Source: Papilionanthe hookeriana x Papilionanthe teres (lineage: Eukaryota > Streptophyta > Magnoliopsida > Asparagales > Orchidaceae). From it: a stretch of 64,000 nucleotides of DNA. The position numbers were made by a program, and so were the translations under genes. The notes under the pieces are model-generated. The model saw only the letters and a program-made list of their open reading frames with translations, made no database searches and was not told where the DNA came from. The DNA lies in the NCBI GenBank assembly GCA_022702705.1, contig CM040434.1, forward strand, positions 53,004,953 through 53,068,952. The letters are read 5' to 3'. Shown here piece after piece: positions 1 to 11,695 of this stretch. How positions within the stretch are numbered: the first letter of the stretch is position 1; every line of letters starts with the position of its first letter.

Positions 1-432
1 AAGTGTGATATTTACATTTATACACTTTGATGCAATGAACCTATACATGAAAAGTTGTAATACATTATCTTGCAATGTTCTTGTTTTACCCGTCTTTGGC
101 ATCTAGATGCTAGTTGAATATTGAAAGACATACATACTACTCAATTCTTAAGTATTTACATATCTAGCACTTATACTTCAAACTTTAATTACATATCACT
201 TTACCTATGTATGAAAAGGTGTATTTTACATTTTAAAAGTTAAAATGGTGGTATTTTTGATGTGATATGAAATATTTGGGTGATATAAATCTAAAAAAAC
301 CAAGTTTGGGTGTTAGATATGTAAATATATAGGGATTGGGTGGTATGTATGTAAATTCCCCTTGAGCATTTGATTGTCATTGAAGTTTCCTTCCTGGTTA
401 TTCATGTTTTTATTCGTTCCGTCTGCTTCTAG
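1..432 (+). other. MED23: MED23 intron, 3' part
   Basis: This is the tail of the intron that precedes the first visible MED23 exon. It ends in a pyrimidine-rich stretch and an AG at 431-432. It contains one MITE copy (about 121-361) and no other recognisable gene. Confidence 0.7.
121..361. mobile_element. Long-TIR MITE, copy 1
   Basis: The two ends are inverted copies of each other over about 60 bp. The right end reads GGTATGTATGTAAATTCCCC and the left end carries CATACATACTACTCAATTC. The same arms and the inner AAAAGGTGTATTTTAC segment recur near 760, 15316, 26530, 27519 and 32535. The left terminus is decayed, so its exact start is uncertain. No transposase is encoded, as expected for a non-autonomous foldback element. 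Confidence 0.7.
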
Positions 433-710
433 GAGAACACATGATGGATTTTATGAACTTGGATGATCGATCGATGGGTATGTTTTGGGTTCTGTCATTC
501 ACCATGGTTCAGCCAACTTGTGAGGCTGTGATGAACTGGCTTACTTCTTCCGGCGTAACTGAAATTCTGCAAGGACATGTACAGTCTAATGATAGAATGA
601 TGATGATGCGGGAAACTTGTCCTCTTTCTATGCAGCTTCTTTCTGGTTTATCTATAAACTTATGCTGGAAACTAGCGTACCAACTTGAAGAAGGAATATT
701 TCTTGGACAG
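433..710 (+). CDS. MED23: Mediator subunit 23 (MED23), internal exon 1 of 8 visible
   Basis: MED23 is a large helical subunit of the Mediator complex, which links transcription factors to RNA polymerase II in the nucleus. The exon follows the AG at 431-432 and ends before GT at 711. It starts with two bases of a split codon and encodes 92 further residues, including HMMDFMNLDDRSMGMFW, QPTCEAVMNW and SINLCWKLAYQLEE, which I recognise as plant MED23. The ATG at 441 is internal, not the gene start. There is no stop codon in the exon, and the reading frame continues into the exon at 6314 with phase 0. Assignment rests on recalled family similarity; a protein search would settle it. Confidence 0.9.
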
Positions 711-759
711 GTACTTTTGGAATGATCTTCTGTTCTTTTGTCAGGATCTCCTTAAATAA

Positions 760-998
760 AGGGGTATTTGCATATATACCACGCAATTCCTATGTATTCA
801 CATTTCTAGCACTTAAACTTCATTTTTTGCATTTATATGATCCAAATCATTCTTATCACATCAACAATACCACGATTTTAACTTTTAAGAAGTGATGCAC
901 CTTTTTATGCATGGTTAAGATGATTTGCTTGTAAAATTTAAGTTTAGGTGTTAGATATGTATAAATACATTGAACTTGAGTAGCATATGTAAATCTCC
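760..998. mobile_element. Long-TIR MITE, copy 2, with 9-bp target duplication
   Basis: The element is flanked by a perfect 9-bp direct repeat CTTAAATAA at 751-759 and 999-1007. Its arms are inverted copies of about 60 bp (left GGGGTATTTGCATATATACC). A 9-bp duplication with long TIRs fits a Mutator-like MITE, and an 8-bp reading (TTAAATAA, hAT-like) is also possible. It lies 50 bp downstream of a MED23 exon. Confidence 0.8.
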
Positions 999-1319
999 CT
1001 TAAATAACTTTTATGATTACTATTTTTTCTTTATGGATATCTCATTATATAGCCTAAAATATTATTAAAATATGGCAAAGTTAAATGAACACAGTAAACA
1101 CATGTTTGAACGTAAATTAATAGAAAATCCAATGACCATAATTTCGCTGCATCATATGCTCTCAGAAATTTGGAGTTATTTGAATGCCAATTTTGTTAAC
1201 TCTTTTCTCAAACGAACCTTTCTTTGGATACTTGAGCTGGTTATCTTTATTGGTTTGTTTTAACTTTTAAGCATACATGCTAGTTCAACAACTACAACAA
1301 CAAAAACAACAATGTAATA

Positions 1320-1525
1320 GAAAAATCCAAAATCTCATGCCCTGCCATTGGTATCCAAAATCACATGCCCTGCCATTGGCATCATAAATATTACTATTTA
1401 AGAATGTAATAATGAAATATGTCTATCTTAACCTTAACTTTGACACTTAGCCTTGCCATTGGTTTCATAATTATCACTATTTAAGAATGTAATAATGAAA
1501 CATACCTTAACTTTGACACTTAGCC
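1320..1525. repeat. Imperfect tandem duplication (about 80-bp unit)
   Basis: Two adjacent units share CTGCCATTGG / CTTGCCATTGG, ACTATTTAAGAATGTAATAA and ACTTTGACACTTAGCC in the same order. A shorter third echo (ATGCCCTGCCATTGG) precedes them. Confidence 0.65.
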
Positions 1526-1827
1526 CTAACCTCAGGAGCTTAGATTGTGGGAATATATGTCAAACTAGCATAATTAAGTTGATTCATTGAGGCTTGTTAT
1601 TTTGTGTGGATGGGAATAAGAATAAAATAGAAATGCATGCAAGAATTGTAGTTTTTCTATAGGTTTTAACACAAGACACTCCGAGTCATAAACTTATTGA
1701 ACTTTGAAGTTCTATTATTACCCTGAGCAAATTTCCTTTTTTATTATAAAAATTGGGTACCAGAACCCCGCGCGTAAAATCAAGAAAGACAGTTAATATT
1801 GATTACAAGAAAGAAAAAAGCATCAGA

Positions 1828-2826
1828 TGACGCGGGGCTTGTGGGCTGACCCTGCCCTAACCGGTTCAGTCGGAGAGGGTTTGGTCCAGTAACAAGCTAA
1901 ACCTGCCCACTCTTCCTCTTTTCATTAGGCGGGAATAATTCCCCCTTCCTGTATTTTGTTTCCCTATTTTAGGGTTATTTTTGTGAGTTTGATTTCAGGT
2001 TTCTGTTAAGGACAGTCGTTGGCGTCCTATTTTCTCTTTCGAGGGTTGTATCCGAGGACGAGTAGTGTCTCGATTATGTCTTGCTCTGAGGTGGTGTTTA
2101 TCCTCGACTATTCCATCCTCCAAAACTTCCCCTCTGCTATTGCCATCGCTGTACTTAGTTGCTGACCACCTGAAACTACAGCTCCGCAGTCCATGCAGTC
2201 CCATCTACCCGACTCCAGCCCTCCTCGCTCTGCCTTGTCATAATTCCCTTGCCCGTTACCTTCTTCTGTTTTGGATTACTGTGGACCCTCTTACCCGCCT
2301 TCATCTGCAGCCCCACTGTTCCTCTAGTTATTACCTCCTACACAACTGCCAACCTACCATACAGTAACCTCTTTCTGCCGCCTAACCCTTGCACCCCCTT
2401 TTCTGCTTCCAACCGCCCCTCTCTCTGCCTTTACTAACCGTTATTGCCTCCTCCACTCGTTACTCCAGCCACTTACTGTGACCGCTTCCTCCACCCTCTT
2501 CCATTCATAACTTACCCCATAACTGCTTCCAACCCTCCAAAATTACTGCCAGCTTCTCTAACCTATCAGATAGCCACCACACTCATTTCACTTGCTGCCA
2601 AGTGGCGGACAGAACTCACTTCCACCCTTCCTGCCCTCACAACCACCTCCCATCAGACCCCTACCTGGTGCCTGGCTGCCAACGACCACCCTCCTCCTCA
2701 CCCTAGGGTGTCATTTTATATTATGTTGTTATTTTTCTATCATTAAGAGCCTTCATTTGTAAACAATTTTGAATTTCAACAATAATATTGATTTTTCTAT
2801 TTTGATTTTGGTTAACACTGATACCA
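1828..2826 (+). repeat. 5' LTR of the 1.8-5.4 kb gypsy element
   Basis: It begins TGACGCGGGGCTTG and ends TGATACCA. It contains a C-rich pyrimidine strand (about 2100-2710) that opens proline- and leucine-rich frames without protein meaning. It aligns along its length with 4426-5444. Confidence 0.9.
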
Positions 2827-2832
2827 TTTTTT

Positions 2833-2842
2833 GTATCAGAGC
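2833..2842 (+). promoter_or_regulatory. Primer-binding-site-like sequence
   Basis: GTATCAGAGC lies 6 bp after the 5' LTR end. It matches most of the usual plant TGGTATCAGAGC site that pairs with initiator methionine tRNA. Confidence 0.65.
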
Positions 2843-3379
2843 TAGTCTAATCTTAGTCCTACCTTAGGGTTTCCTAGCATTTGTCCCTTCTCAAGCCACC
2901 TCCACAAATAAATTAAAAAAAAAAAAAAATCCTATTCCCAACCATAGCCAAAACATTGACCTAACCCTCAATTCCTCCTGCTGATTTTCAAAATCATCAA
3001 CCCTAAATTAAATTTTTAGCCCTCTCTCACCTTCCAACTCTAAGCCCTAGCAATGCCTCCATTGAGATACATGCCCAAGCCTTCCCGAGAGAGAGATACG
3101 GAGAGAGATTTGCAGACTTCGGCATCGAATTACGGACATGAAAGATGAAATCCAATGGACCGTGATTCGAAAGGTCGAAGCAGGAAACGAGAAGATATGA
3201 AGATGAAGCGAGAAACATAACGTTAGTACTTATTGACTTACTATTGCCAAAAAAGTTGTAGACTCCAGTTTCAGAAGTGGAGAGACCACTGTACAAATCG
3301 ACCTCCACATCCTACAGACAGATTCTAACCTCCGGATCTCACAGTTTGAATACACCCAGGAACTCACTCTAGAGTGGAG

Positions 3380-3830
3380 AAAAGGTAAAACCAATCCACA
3401 CCTCTAAATCGTTCACACTTAATAAGTGTTACAAGTGCCAGGGATTTGGCCATGTTGGCTTAGAATGCACAAATGGGAGAGTGTTTTGTTTCGTTTAGCA
3501 ACGTGTTGTTGAGAATTTGGGCAATGACACAGTTGATCCAAGAGTTGATGAAGACTTCAGAGAGAATTCCCAACTTGCAGCCAACGAGGATGAGATGTAT
3601 CCATTCCAGTTGATCTCAAGGGAGATTCCAGTTGAGGTAAAAATAACGTTGTTCTTGAAGGTAGTGACTATAATGTAAAAGGCGTTCATGCAGAGTATGA
3701 GATTGTGGTTCCTCGAGCTACAGTTGGGCAGAAGTTCACTGGAACATCAACTAGATTGAATTTGGATGTTCAAAAGGACCTTGTCCTTGAGGAGCCAATG
3801 CTAGAGACAGGTTAGTTTCAGATAACAGAA
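3380..3830 (+). pseudogene. Gypsy gag remnant with CCHC zinc knuckle
   Basis: The frame around 3420-3500 reads CYKCQGFGHVGLECTNGR, after restoring one decayed position, which is a gag zinc knuckle. It continues into an acidic stretch containing DEDFRENSQLAANEDEMYP. Stops and frameshifts interrupt it. A homologous segment with CKHYGFEHIELDC occurs in the element at 9.1-22 kb. Confidence 0.65.
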
Positions 3831-4395
3831 TTTAAGCACTTTTAGATATATAACCTGCATCTTGAATTGCCCTACAAAATGAGGTCCAACCTGTCAAAGA
3901 TGAGTAGATTTTAATTATTTCTAAAAGACAGTTGTGAGTCATTTGGGGATTAAAATTTGTTCAATGATGTACCTCCCAACAAAAGATCAAACAGGATGAT
4001 GAACCGTAGTATGGGAATTACCCCAGGATCCTTGGGAGAAAGAGTATTCTACCATGTGATATAGGCTCTTCTCGAGAAGAATAAAAGCTCTCATAAGTGG
4101 TTACATGTCAGGATGGCCAAACCTCTAAAAGATGTCGTTCCAGAGTTGATGCCCTCTGACAGCCTTTTTTGTCGAACACTTCTACCCGAGTACGTGGAGT
4201 GGGTGAATCATACTATATATTTACTTGCTCGAAATTTAGTTTAGGAGAACCTATGTTATTGTGCACTTCCGACTCAGGTTATGCCCTATTCTATCAAGAT
4301 GTTCTTTGGAATGACACCGCATACAAAATTGACTAATCAGGTTCTTACAACATGACCTATCTGACTACTAGGAGAAAAATGCTTCAACTAATTAG

Positions 4396-4428
4396 GCCGA
4401 AGCTCTCCCAATACTGGGAGGAGATTGA
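4396..4428 (+). pseudogene. End of gypsy pol; stop codon is the LTR start
   Basis: The last codons read EALPILGGD and then TGA, and that TGA is the first three bases of the 3' LTR (TGATGCGGGG). The related element at 21037-21171 ends EVDALQSSGD-TGA in the same arrangement. Confidence 0.6.
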
Positions 4429-5444
4429 TGCGGGGCTTGAGGGCTGACTCGGTCCCAATCGGTTCAGTCGGAGAGGTTCAGTCCAGCAGGAGCCTGAACC
4501 TGCCCACTCTCCCTCTTTTCATTAGGCGGGAATTAATCCCCCATTCCTGTTTTCATTTCCCCCTATCCACCTTCTATTTATATATTTTTTCTTTGTTTTA
4601 GAGTTATGTTTTGTGAGTTTGATTTTAGTTTTCTGTTAAGGACAACTGTTAGTGGCCTCTTTTCCCTTTCGAGGGCTGTATTCGAGGAAGAGAGGTGTTT
4701 CGGTTGTATATTGCTCTGATATGGTGTTTATCCTCGACTATTCGATCCTCAACAACCTCCCCTCGGTTGTCTTCATCTCCATACCTTGCTGCGGACCGCC
4801 TGAAATTGCAGCCCTGCAGTTTCCCTGCAACACCATCTACTCGACTCTAGCCCTCCCCACTTCTTCCCTGTCATACTTCCCCTGCCCGTTTTCTTCTTCT
4901 GTTTTTTTACTATTGCGGACTCTCCTACCTGCCTCAATCTGTCCACTATTTCTCCAAGTATTATCGCATACACATCCATCAATCTCTTGCTGCCGCCCAA
5001 CCCTCAAGCCCCCTTTTCTGCTTCCAGCCACCCCTTTCCTGGCCTGGCCTTGTCGTTGTTGCCTCCTGCACTCTGCTGCTCCAACCACCTACTGTGACCA
5101 CTTCCCCTAAACCCCCTTCCATACATAGCTTACCCCGTAACTTCCTCCAACCCTCCCAGAATTGCTGCCAACTTCTCTAACCTACCGGATAGCCACCACA
5201 CTCATGTCACTTGCTAACCAATGGCTACTAGAACTCACTTCCACCCTTCCTGCCCTTACAACCACCTCTCATCCAACCCCTACTTGGTGTCCAGCCGCCA
5301 ACAATTACCCTCGTCCTCGCTCTAGGGTGTCTATTTACTTTGTGTTGTTATTTTTCTATCGTTAAGAGTCTTCGTTTGTAACCCTTTCAATTTCAGCAAT
5401 AATATTGATATTTTTTATTGTGGTTTGGGTTAACATTGGTATCA
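4426..5444 (+). repeat. 3' LTR of the 1.8-5.4 kb gypsy element
   Basis: It begins TGATGCGGGGCTTG and ends TTGGTATCA, followed by target duplication TCAGA. It keeps a TATTTATATATTTT stretch near 4575 that could act as a TATA region. Confidence 0.9.
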
Positions 5445-5627
5445 TCAGATGATAGCAAATATGGAATAAAAATTCTAAGAATATTACAGAAGTTGTATAG
5501 ACCTCATAAATAATTCCTTGGGAGCTAGGCAAGTTGAATTCGTCCATCAGTTTGTTAATATTTTAACTTTTCTTCAATTTTAATTTCCTGCACCAGAGAT
5601 ATGCTATAGAAATAATGTTATAAACAT

Positions 5628-5653
5628 CCCCCCCCCCCCCCCCCCCCCCCCCC
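5628..5653. repeat. Poly(C) homopolymer, 26 bases
   Basis: There is an uninterrupted run of 26 C, followed by TACCC and an A run. Lengths of homopolymers this long are often uncertain in assemblies. Confidence 0.95.
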
Positions 5654-6313
5654 TACCCAACCAAAAAAAAATGTGAGTTTATTCTGAAAGCGTCTAAAGA
5701 TTTCTTACCTTCTAAATGATCGAGGAATGAATCTCAGAATTTCAGATTTTTTTTCTGCTAACTTTGCTTCTCTAAAAAAAGAAGAAAAAGCTTAGAAACG
5801 CAAGTACGATATTAGTAATGCCAAGTGTAGTAGAGCCTATCCTAAATGCTTGAGATGTTGGGATAGCCGAAGAAAGAGTGTCAATTTTCTCCAAGTTGAA
5901 CTTTGAACATACCGGAAGTGACATTAGAGACAATCCCCATTTTATAAAAAAGAATTTTGTTGAGTCTCTTTCTTTGATATATGATCCAGCCATTGATAGA
6001 TATGTAAAGAGATGCAATAGAATTTCATATTTAAATTGTGTTAAAATTTATGATGCTACCATCCTACCATTGAAAATAATGGATTTTACAGTGTGGAAAT
6101 TGTAAATATCAAATGGAGAAGAACAACAAAATAACCAGTACCAACGACACTGACAAGCACAGTGTCGTTTTTTACTAGTTCTTTGGTTCTTCTAGATTAA
6201 CTTCCAATGGCAGAAATTTGAAAATATTTTGACAAAATTTATATGTTCATACATTTTCATGTTTGGAAAATTACCCTTTGGTGCCTAACACATTATTCTG
6301 CATTGCCATGCAG

Positions 6314-6397
6314 GCCATTCCTAGCATAGCTATGGTGGAGACATATGTTAGATTGCTGTTGATTGCTCCTCATTCATTATTCCGTTCTCATTTCACG
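6314..6397 (+). CDS. MED23: MED23 internal exon 2 of 8 visible
   Basis: The 84-bp exon lies between AG (6312-6313) and GT (6398). It encodes 28 residues, including IAMVETYVRLLLIAPHSLF, a strongly recognisable plant MED23 segment. Its frame is phase 0 at both ends, matching the exon at 433-710 and the one at 24562. The next intron is 18 kb long. Confidence 0.92.
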
Positions 6398-6699
6398 GTA
6401 GCTTTCAAGATTTTTTAAGTTTTTTCGTCTCATTAATTTGTTAATTTTCTTTTAGTTTCGAGTTCACGTTCTCAAACTGTGTATTGAGCTTTTATTTCAC
6501 ATTAAACTATTTACCTTTGTGAGCATCCTCATCATCATTAGAATTTTTCCAATTAATTGGGATTGGCTTTATGTATTTTCCTATATTATTTTCTAAAACT
6601 ATTTGTTGATTTACTGTTTTCAATCAACTATTTATTTTGCAAATTTCTTGCAATTCATTGCTCTATGCGGGCTTTGATTATTCACGCATGACTCTTCTA

Positions 6700-7220
6700 A
6701 GTATCTGGTTTTCAGGTCAAATTTGTAGAATACAAATTGAATTGTAGATAAAATACTATCTACAAATTTCGCTCTCATTTTATGAGAACCTTAAGATCCG
6801 GTTCCAAGCTTCTCATATAAGTAAGCCTCTAAGTTTGTTAATTACCCCTCTTGGTGATGAAAGAATCTTTTATTAAAACTAATCAGTGGGTACTAAGTGT
6901 TTAGCCTATAGTAGTAGTAGTCTAAATTACAATCATAGAAAATTTATTATCGTTAATTTAAAGCAGGTTGTGGGATGAATGATGGCATAGCCAATCAAGG
7001 CCTTATGATTTTGTCGTCCCAGATTATCACGGGCCTTGGTCTATGTAGCACAGAGATAGTCAACCTAAACTACTTATAATATTTTTATTAGCAACCATTA
7101 GTTGTTCTTTTCAAGAGAACCTTGTAAAGTTGGGGGTGAAAGTTTGTTTAAAGAGTTCATTTTTAGTTAATCTTAGATAATAGAGAGCTTTATGCTCTAT
7201 CAAGTACATTCCATGATTTA
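6700..7220. repeat. Unclassified interspersed repeat, copy A
   Basis: It aligns collinearly with 33830-34345. Shared blocks include ACTATC(TA)A(CT)A(AG)ATTTC, CATTTTATGAG / CATTCATGAGGAC, TAGTAGTAGTCTAAATTA-like text, and GCAA(CT)CA(TC)(TG)AGTT. No coding capacity or terminal structure is visible, so the class is unknown. Confidence 0.55.
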
Positions 7221-9113
7221 CCGCTCAAAGAATTTAACCATTAGGGATTTGGTGGGCTTTGACCATATTAATTTAACAAAATGATTTTTCTGTGAACCAC
7301 CAAGTTGGAGGATCCCATCATAACCATACTTTTTATTATGTCATTAGGTGTCAAACCGATTAGGGGACGCATGTCATGTTCTTATTGGCAAATGATATTT
7401 GAGAGTTATCATCAAAGTATGCTTGAGCTCTTTGTGAGTTGAAGTCATATTCAGTTTGTCATCCAAATCAAACTCTTGCAAGAAGTGCATGGATATTCAC
7501 TTTTAACTTTAAGTGTTTCATTTTACTAGAACATTTTTCCAAATCTTTATAGTTTTTATTTTTTATCGAGATTTGAGGCTCGAGTGATTTGCTTTGAAAA
7601 TTGAGAGAACTTTTATAATTGAATTCTACTTTTGATAGAGATTTATCAATCAATTTGGCTTTATCAAAGGAGTTAAATATTTTTAGCTTCTGCTTTTGAA
7701 TTTTTTAAACTTTACTCGCTTGGAAAATGTCAGGTCTATAATTTGCATAGAAATAGAGTGTATCTTAAACATTCATTATGTTATTACTGTTGCTAAAGTA
7801 CAAAATATTTAACATGCGATTTATGGCTTAGCTTGAGTAGAGCTCGTTCATGATAGATTGATTAAATAATTGAACAAGCTTGAATGCTGTCGTAAATACT
7901 AGAATTTTAAATGAGCAAATATAAATAATTTGTTGCTCGATTCATTTATATCATGTAAACAAGATCATTTAGAAGATTGATAAGCAGTATCATTTAAAGT
8001 TTAGGAATAAGCTTCTGATTAAGCTTATAAAAAAGCTTACTTAAGGCTCGATGGTCATGACTCAATTTGGGAGCTTGGAATATTAAGATGGGAACTAACG
8101 ATTGCATTGATGAAACTATCTAAATACTTTTATGTCATAGTTATATCTAATCCCAATAAAAAAGAGCTATTATATTTCATAAATTTTTAATTTACAAATA
8201 TTTGGTATAACTTTTAACTTCTTACAAATGACAGAAAATAAGCTTCTTTGTGTGTACCCATACTCTCTAAGATCTATTTATTTTCTAGGTACTTTTCCGA
8301 AAAATGTTAGTAAATATAGATATGACTTAACTATTCAGTGAGTAAAATATCATTAAATTATAATAATTCTTAATTTTTTTTAAAATATTATTTTTTTGTA
8401 AAACGACTAAAGAAACAAAAGTGGATAAAGAAATCAAAATTTTATTTTATTTTATTTATTTCAATTACAATATATGTCAAAGCAAACCATCGTTTAAACA
8501 TACTTTCCTTTCTAAAATCCACAAAAAAAAGACAATCATTTTTTATTTTCATTTCTATTGCTATCTTAGATGCACATGTACATTGCATCACCTGCTAGTA
8601 TCTTTTATAGGTGACTTTACATATGCATGCATATATTGTATCTTCTTTTGTTTATTTAATAATTGAAAATATAAATTTTACATTTAAAAAAATATTATAA
8701 ACAGTAAAAGCAACTACATTGATTTCATAAATAAACAATATTGTTATAAAATTAAACTATATTTTCCCACTTGTTCCATGTTGTCAATTATCTTTTCCTC
8801 AGAAGTAACTGATCCTTAGATGTAGATATAGTAACAATTTAAATTTTATTAATTTATGTTCATTTTAAATCTTTCTTTTATATAATTTCAAACTTTACAT
8901 TGTTATTTAGATACATTCATTTGAAATTTTTTTAATCTACATATATATGAATATTCAAATTACTTTTGCTCTTGAAATTTCCAAATAACTGATGTTAGCA
9001 ACATCTTTTACTTTTGACTTTAGCCCAACACAATTTAATTAAGAAATTAACAACTAAACATTTAAATTAAGTTTCATACGTAGAATTTTTCTTCTTTCTT
9101 TTTTTTTTTTTTT

Positions 9114-9957
9114 TGATTTCGGCTTTCAATTTGAACTCTATAGTTCTCTACAAAGTTCATAAATTGACATTAAATTTTCTTGTTTTCCTTTCATATGTTT
9201 TATTTTCCTATTATCCTTAATTCCTTTGTAGTATTTTCCCATATATATGTGTTGTATTAGGGTTTGGAAGTCAGTTTTTAGTGTGTTTTGTTTCAAGATA
9301 GCTACCAACGTCTCTTCTTCCATTCGAGAGTTGGATTCTAGAGATTTCAAGCTATTCTTCGTTTGCATTTTGGCTTCAAGGTGCTGATTTATCCTTCCCC
9401 AATCGCACCCCGCTGTTCCGTGTCGTCTTTCGCTGCTATAGCTGCCCCATGACAACAACTTTTGTTATTTTTTCACCGGAGTCTTCCCATTTCAGCCCTT
9501 GCCTGCTGCTTCGTCCCCGACAGCCGCGCCTTGTCATTTTGCAACCCCCACCCCCCAACCCCGGCTTCGCCCCTTCGCTGTTGTCATCCGGAAAACAGTA
9601 AAACTGCTATTTTCTTACTGTCCCCTGGTTGTTCTAGCCTTTCCTACCGCGCCTTGCCGCTCCACTCACCACCTCACATGCCACCCTCGTTGTCTCATCA
9701 TTTGAACTCGCTGCCAAACTCGATTTCAGCTCTACTTTTAGCTATCCCAACCACCTATACCCCATTTCAGCCATCTATCCTTGCTCCCCAGCCATCCAGC
9801 CGACTAACACCTGGTGGTCGAAGCTTAACATGAGTTTTTGTCATATTTATTATAATTTCTCTTTCTAGTGAGGTGATTATAATCGCTTAATTGTTTTTGG
9901 TAATAATATATGTTTTTTTACAGTGGTTTGGGCTAATTTCTTTATTATTTGGTATCA
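9114..9957 (+). repeat. 5' LTR of the 9.1-22 kb gypsy element
   Basis: It runs from TGATTTCGG after a T tract to GGTATCA. It aligns with 21169-22051. The proline-rich frames in its C-rich middle (9460-9830) have no coding meaning. Confidence 0.7.
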
Positions 9958-10239
9958 AATATAACCTAATTCTAGTCCTATCCTAGGGCTCCCTAGCATT
10001 CGCCTATCCTCTCCAGCAAAAATTGTCTTTCCCATTTCCAAAGTATTGCCTAAATTTTAACCCAACCCTACTTTCCTCTTGCCGATTTTTAAAGTCAGCA
10101 ACCCTAAATGATTTTTTACGTCCTCTTTCACCTCTTACTCCAATCCCTATCCATGCCACGAAATTGATAAATGCTCGAGCTTATCCTGGAAGAGATAGAG
10201 TGAGAGATTCGTCAACTTCAACAGAGGCTTGCGGATATT

Positions 10240-10826
10240 GAGGATGAAACCCAAGGAGAAATTACCCTCGACCAGGATGTGGAGTGTCAAAGGGGAGAAT
10301 GGTAGAATTTGAAGATGAAGCGGGAGATACAACGCCGGTTCTTACCAACTTACTGTCTAGACCTTACATCAGAAGTTAAGAGACCACTTCACCAAGCTAC
10401 CACTCCATCTCACAAGCAAAGTTCAACCTCAGGATCTTATAGCCAGAGTACTCCCATAAGAACACACCCATGACGACCTCGTCAAAGGAAATGTTGATTT
10501 AGAGTGAAGAATAGGTGGAACCAATTTGTATCCCTAAATCTGTCATAACCAAGAAGTATTGCAAGCATTACGGATTTGAGCATATTGAACTAGACTGCGC
10601 AATCAGGGGGCTGATCTGTTTCACTAAGCAGAGCATTCTTAAAAAATTTGGTAGTTACACAGTAGACAATGAAGATAGTGAGGACACAAAGGAGGAGGAT
10701 CAGCTTCTACATGAGGAAGAAAATATGCACATAGCTCCAGCTGAGCGTGTTGGGGAGACTCTAACCGACTTCACGATGAGTGTCCAAGGTAGACTTGAGT
10801 TCGAGGAACTAACACCAGAGGCATGA
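10240..10826 (+). pseudogene. Gypsy gag remnant
   Basis: The start GATGAAACCCAAGGAGAAAT recurs at 50577 in the gypsy element there. Further on, CKHYGFEHIELDC is a degenerate CCHC knuckle, followed by an acidic tail (DNEDSEDTKEEDQ). The open frame 10515-10826 is a surviving part of gag, not a separate gene. Confidence 0.65.
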
Positions 10827-10830
10827 CTAA

Positions 10831-11050
10831 GGGTGTCAAGCTGAACTTAAGCGGGCCTAAGGTTTGTTCGTGCTTGACTTGTTAAAAGAAATTTATGTTC
10901 GTTTTCGACTCGTGTATGAAATAACTCATGAGTAGCTTGTTTGTGTTTAACTTGATTCAAACATATTTGTCCGAATTAAGCTCGTGTTCGAACTTGAATT
11001 TCTGCTCGAATTAAATTTTAAAAATTATTATATTTTAAATATTTTCAGAG
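10831..11050. mobile_element. Terminal-repeat element, left part (GCTCGTTC-type)
   Basis: It begins AGGGTGTCAAGCTGAAC and is rich in TTCGTGCTTGACTTG and CTCGTGTTCGAACTTG blocks. A compact complete copy of this family occurs at 50415-50576. The right part is displaced to about 15480-15560 and 16570-16695 by later insertions. Confidence 0.5.
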
Positions 11051-11070
11051 AAATGTTATATATTATATAT

Positions 11071-11695
11071 ATATATTTCTTGGGTAGTGAAGATAACAGC
11101 AGATTTCTCATCCTTTTCACCTATCGGCCTAATAAAATAACGCTCTATTTTTCCAGCCGCAGCATCATGAAAAGCTTGTGGAAAGAAAAAATGATAAATT
11201 TTTTTTTGTGGGAAGCGTTGTCCTTGCCCACAATTCCAGCATAAGTAGACTTAGCCCGTTCTGCATAACTCTGCACATTAACGGGGATAGAGGAGGTAGC
11301 TACCATGAAGACGACACATAAAACTAGAGATAGAGAAGAGACTCACTGTCGTCGAAGTCTAGGAGGCGGCCTGCAAGTTGAGAGAAAGGATCGTCGGGCA
11401 GAGCAGCAACCAGACCCGCGTCAGCCAGCTCACCGTGATGACGAAAGCTCCCGTGCTCCTGAGGTGAAGCAAGCTCCAGAGACGAGTTGGAGGCGGCCAG
11501 CAAGTCGAGAGCAGCGGCAACCGGACCCGCGTCAGCCCGCAACGGATCATTGCGATGACGGAAGCTCTCGTGCTCCTGAGGCGAAGCAAGCTCCAGAGGC
11601 GAGTGCTCCAGAGAGGACGACACCGGCTCCTGAGACACGAGGCGAGAAAGAATCGGCGAAAACGATCGTGATCGACGAATGGAGCATGGAAGTTC
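11071..11695 (-). mobile_element. Half-LINE E1, inverted 5' segment
   Basis: Read on the minus strand, 11240-11071 encodes the ORF1 N-terminus (HDAAAGKI-like, RPIG, KDEKSAVIFTTQEI) and 11690-11250 is the CpG-rich 5' leader. On the plus strand the same element resumes at about 11695 with FTLIGKFQF, which is almost exactly where the inverted part breaks off; about 25 bp of element sequence is missing between them. This is the arrangement left by twin priming. The left junction is an AT repeat (11050-11070). Confidence 0.75.

Larger units (their letters stand above)
1828..5444 (+). mobile_element. Ty3/gypsy-type LTR retrotransposon, internally deleted
   Basis: Two direct LTRs of about 1 kb (1828-2826 and 4426-5444) bound a 1.6-kb interior. 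The 5-bp target duplication TCAGA is perfect (1823-1827 and 5445-5449). A primer-binding-site-like GTATCAGAGC (2833-2842) follows the 5' LTR and resembles the initiator-Met tRNA complement. A purine stretch GGGAGGAGA precedes the 3' LTR. The interior keeps a gag zinc-knuckle remnant and the last codons of pol; protease, RT and most of integrase are missing, so it is non-autonomous. The LTRs have diverged, which argues against a very recent insertion. Confidence 0.9.
711..6313 (+). other. MED23: MED23 intron (5.6 kb)
   Basis: The intron has GT at 711 and AG at 6312-6313. It contains a MITE (760-998), an imperfect tandem duplication (1320-1525), a Ty3/gypsy element (1828-5444) and a C26 homopolymer (5628-5653). 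The rest is AT-rich with nothing recognisable. Confidence 0.85.

Noticed and set aside
441..725. ATG-initiated 94-codon frame as a complete small gene
   Set aside because: The MED23 similarity continues before the ATG (GEH) and the last codons after 710 (VLLE) are intron; the region is an internal exon with GT at 711.
2065..2746. Pro/Leu-rich frames at 2065-2746, 4652-5365, 9462-9833 and 57303-57763
   Set aside because: All lie in the C-rich middle of gypsy LTRs and differ between LTR copies; no protein family is visible.
1800..5450. Treating 1828-2826 and 4426-5444 as separate repeats
   Set aside because: The perfect TCAGA flanks, PBS-like site and gag/pol remnants between them show one LTR element.
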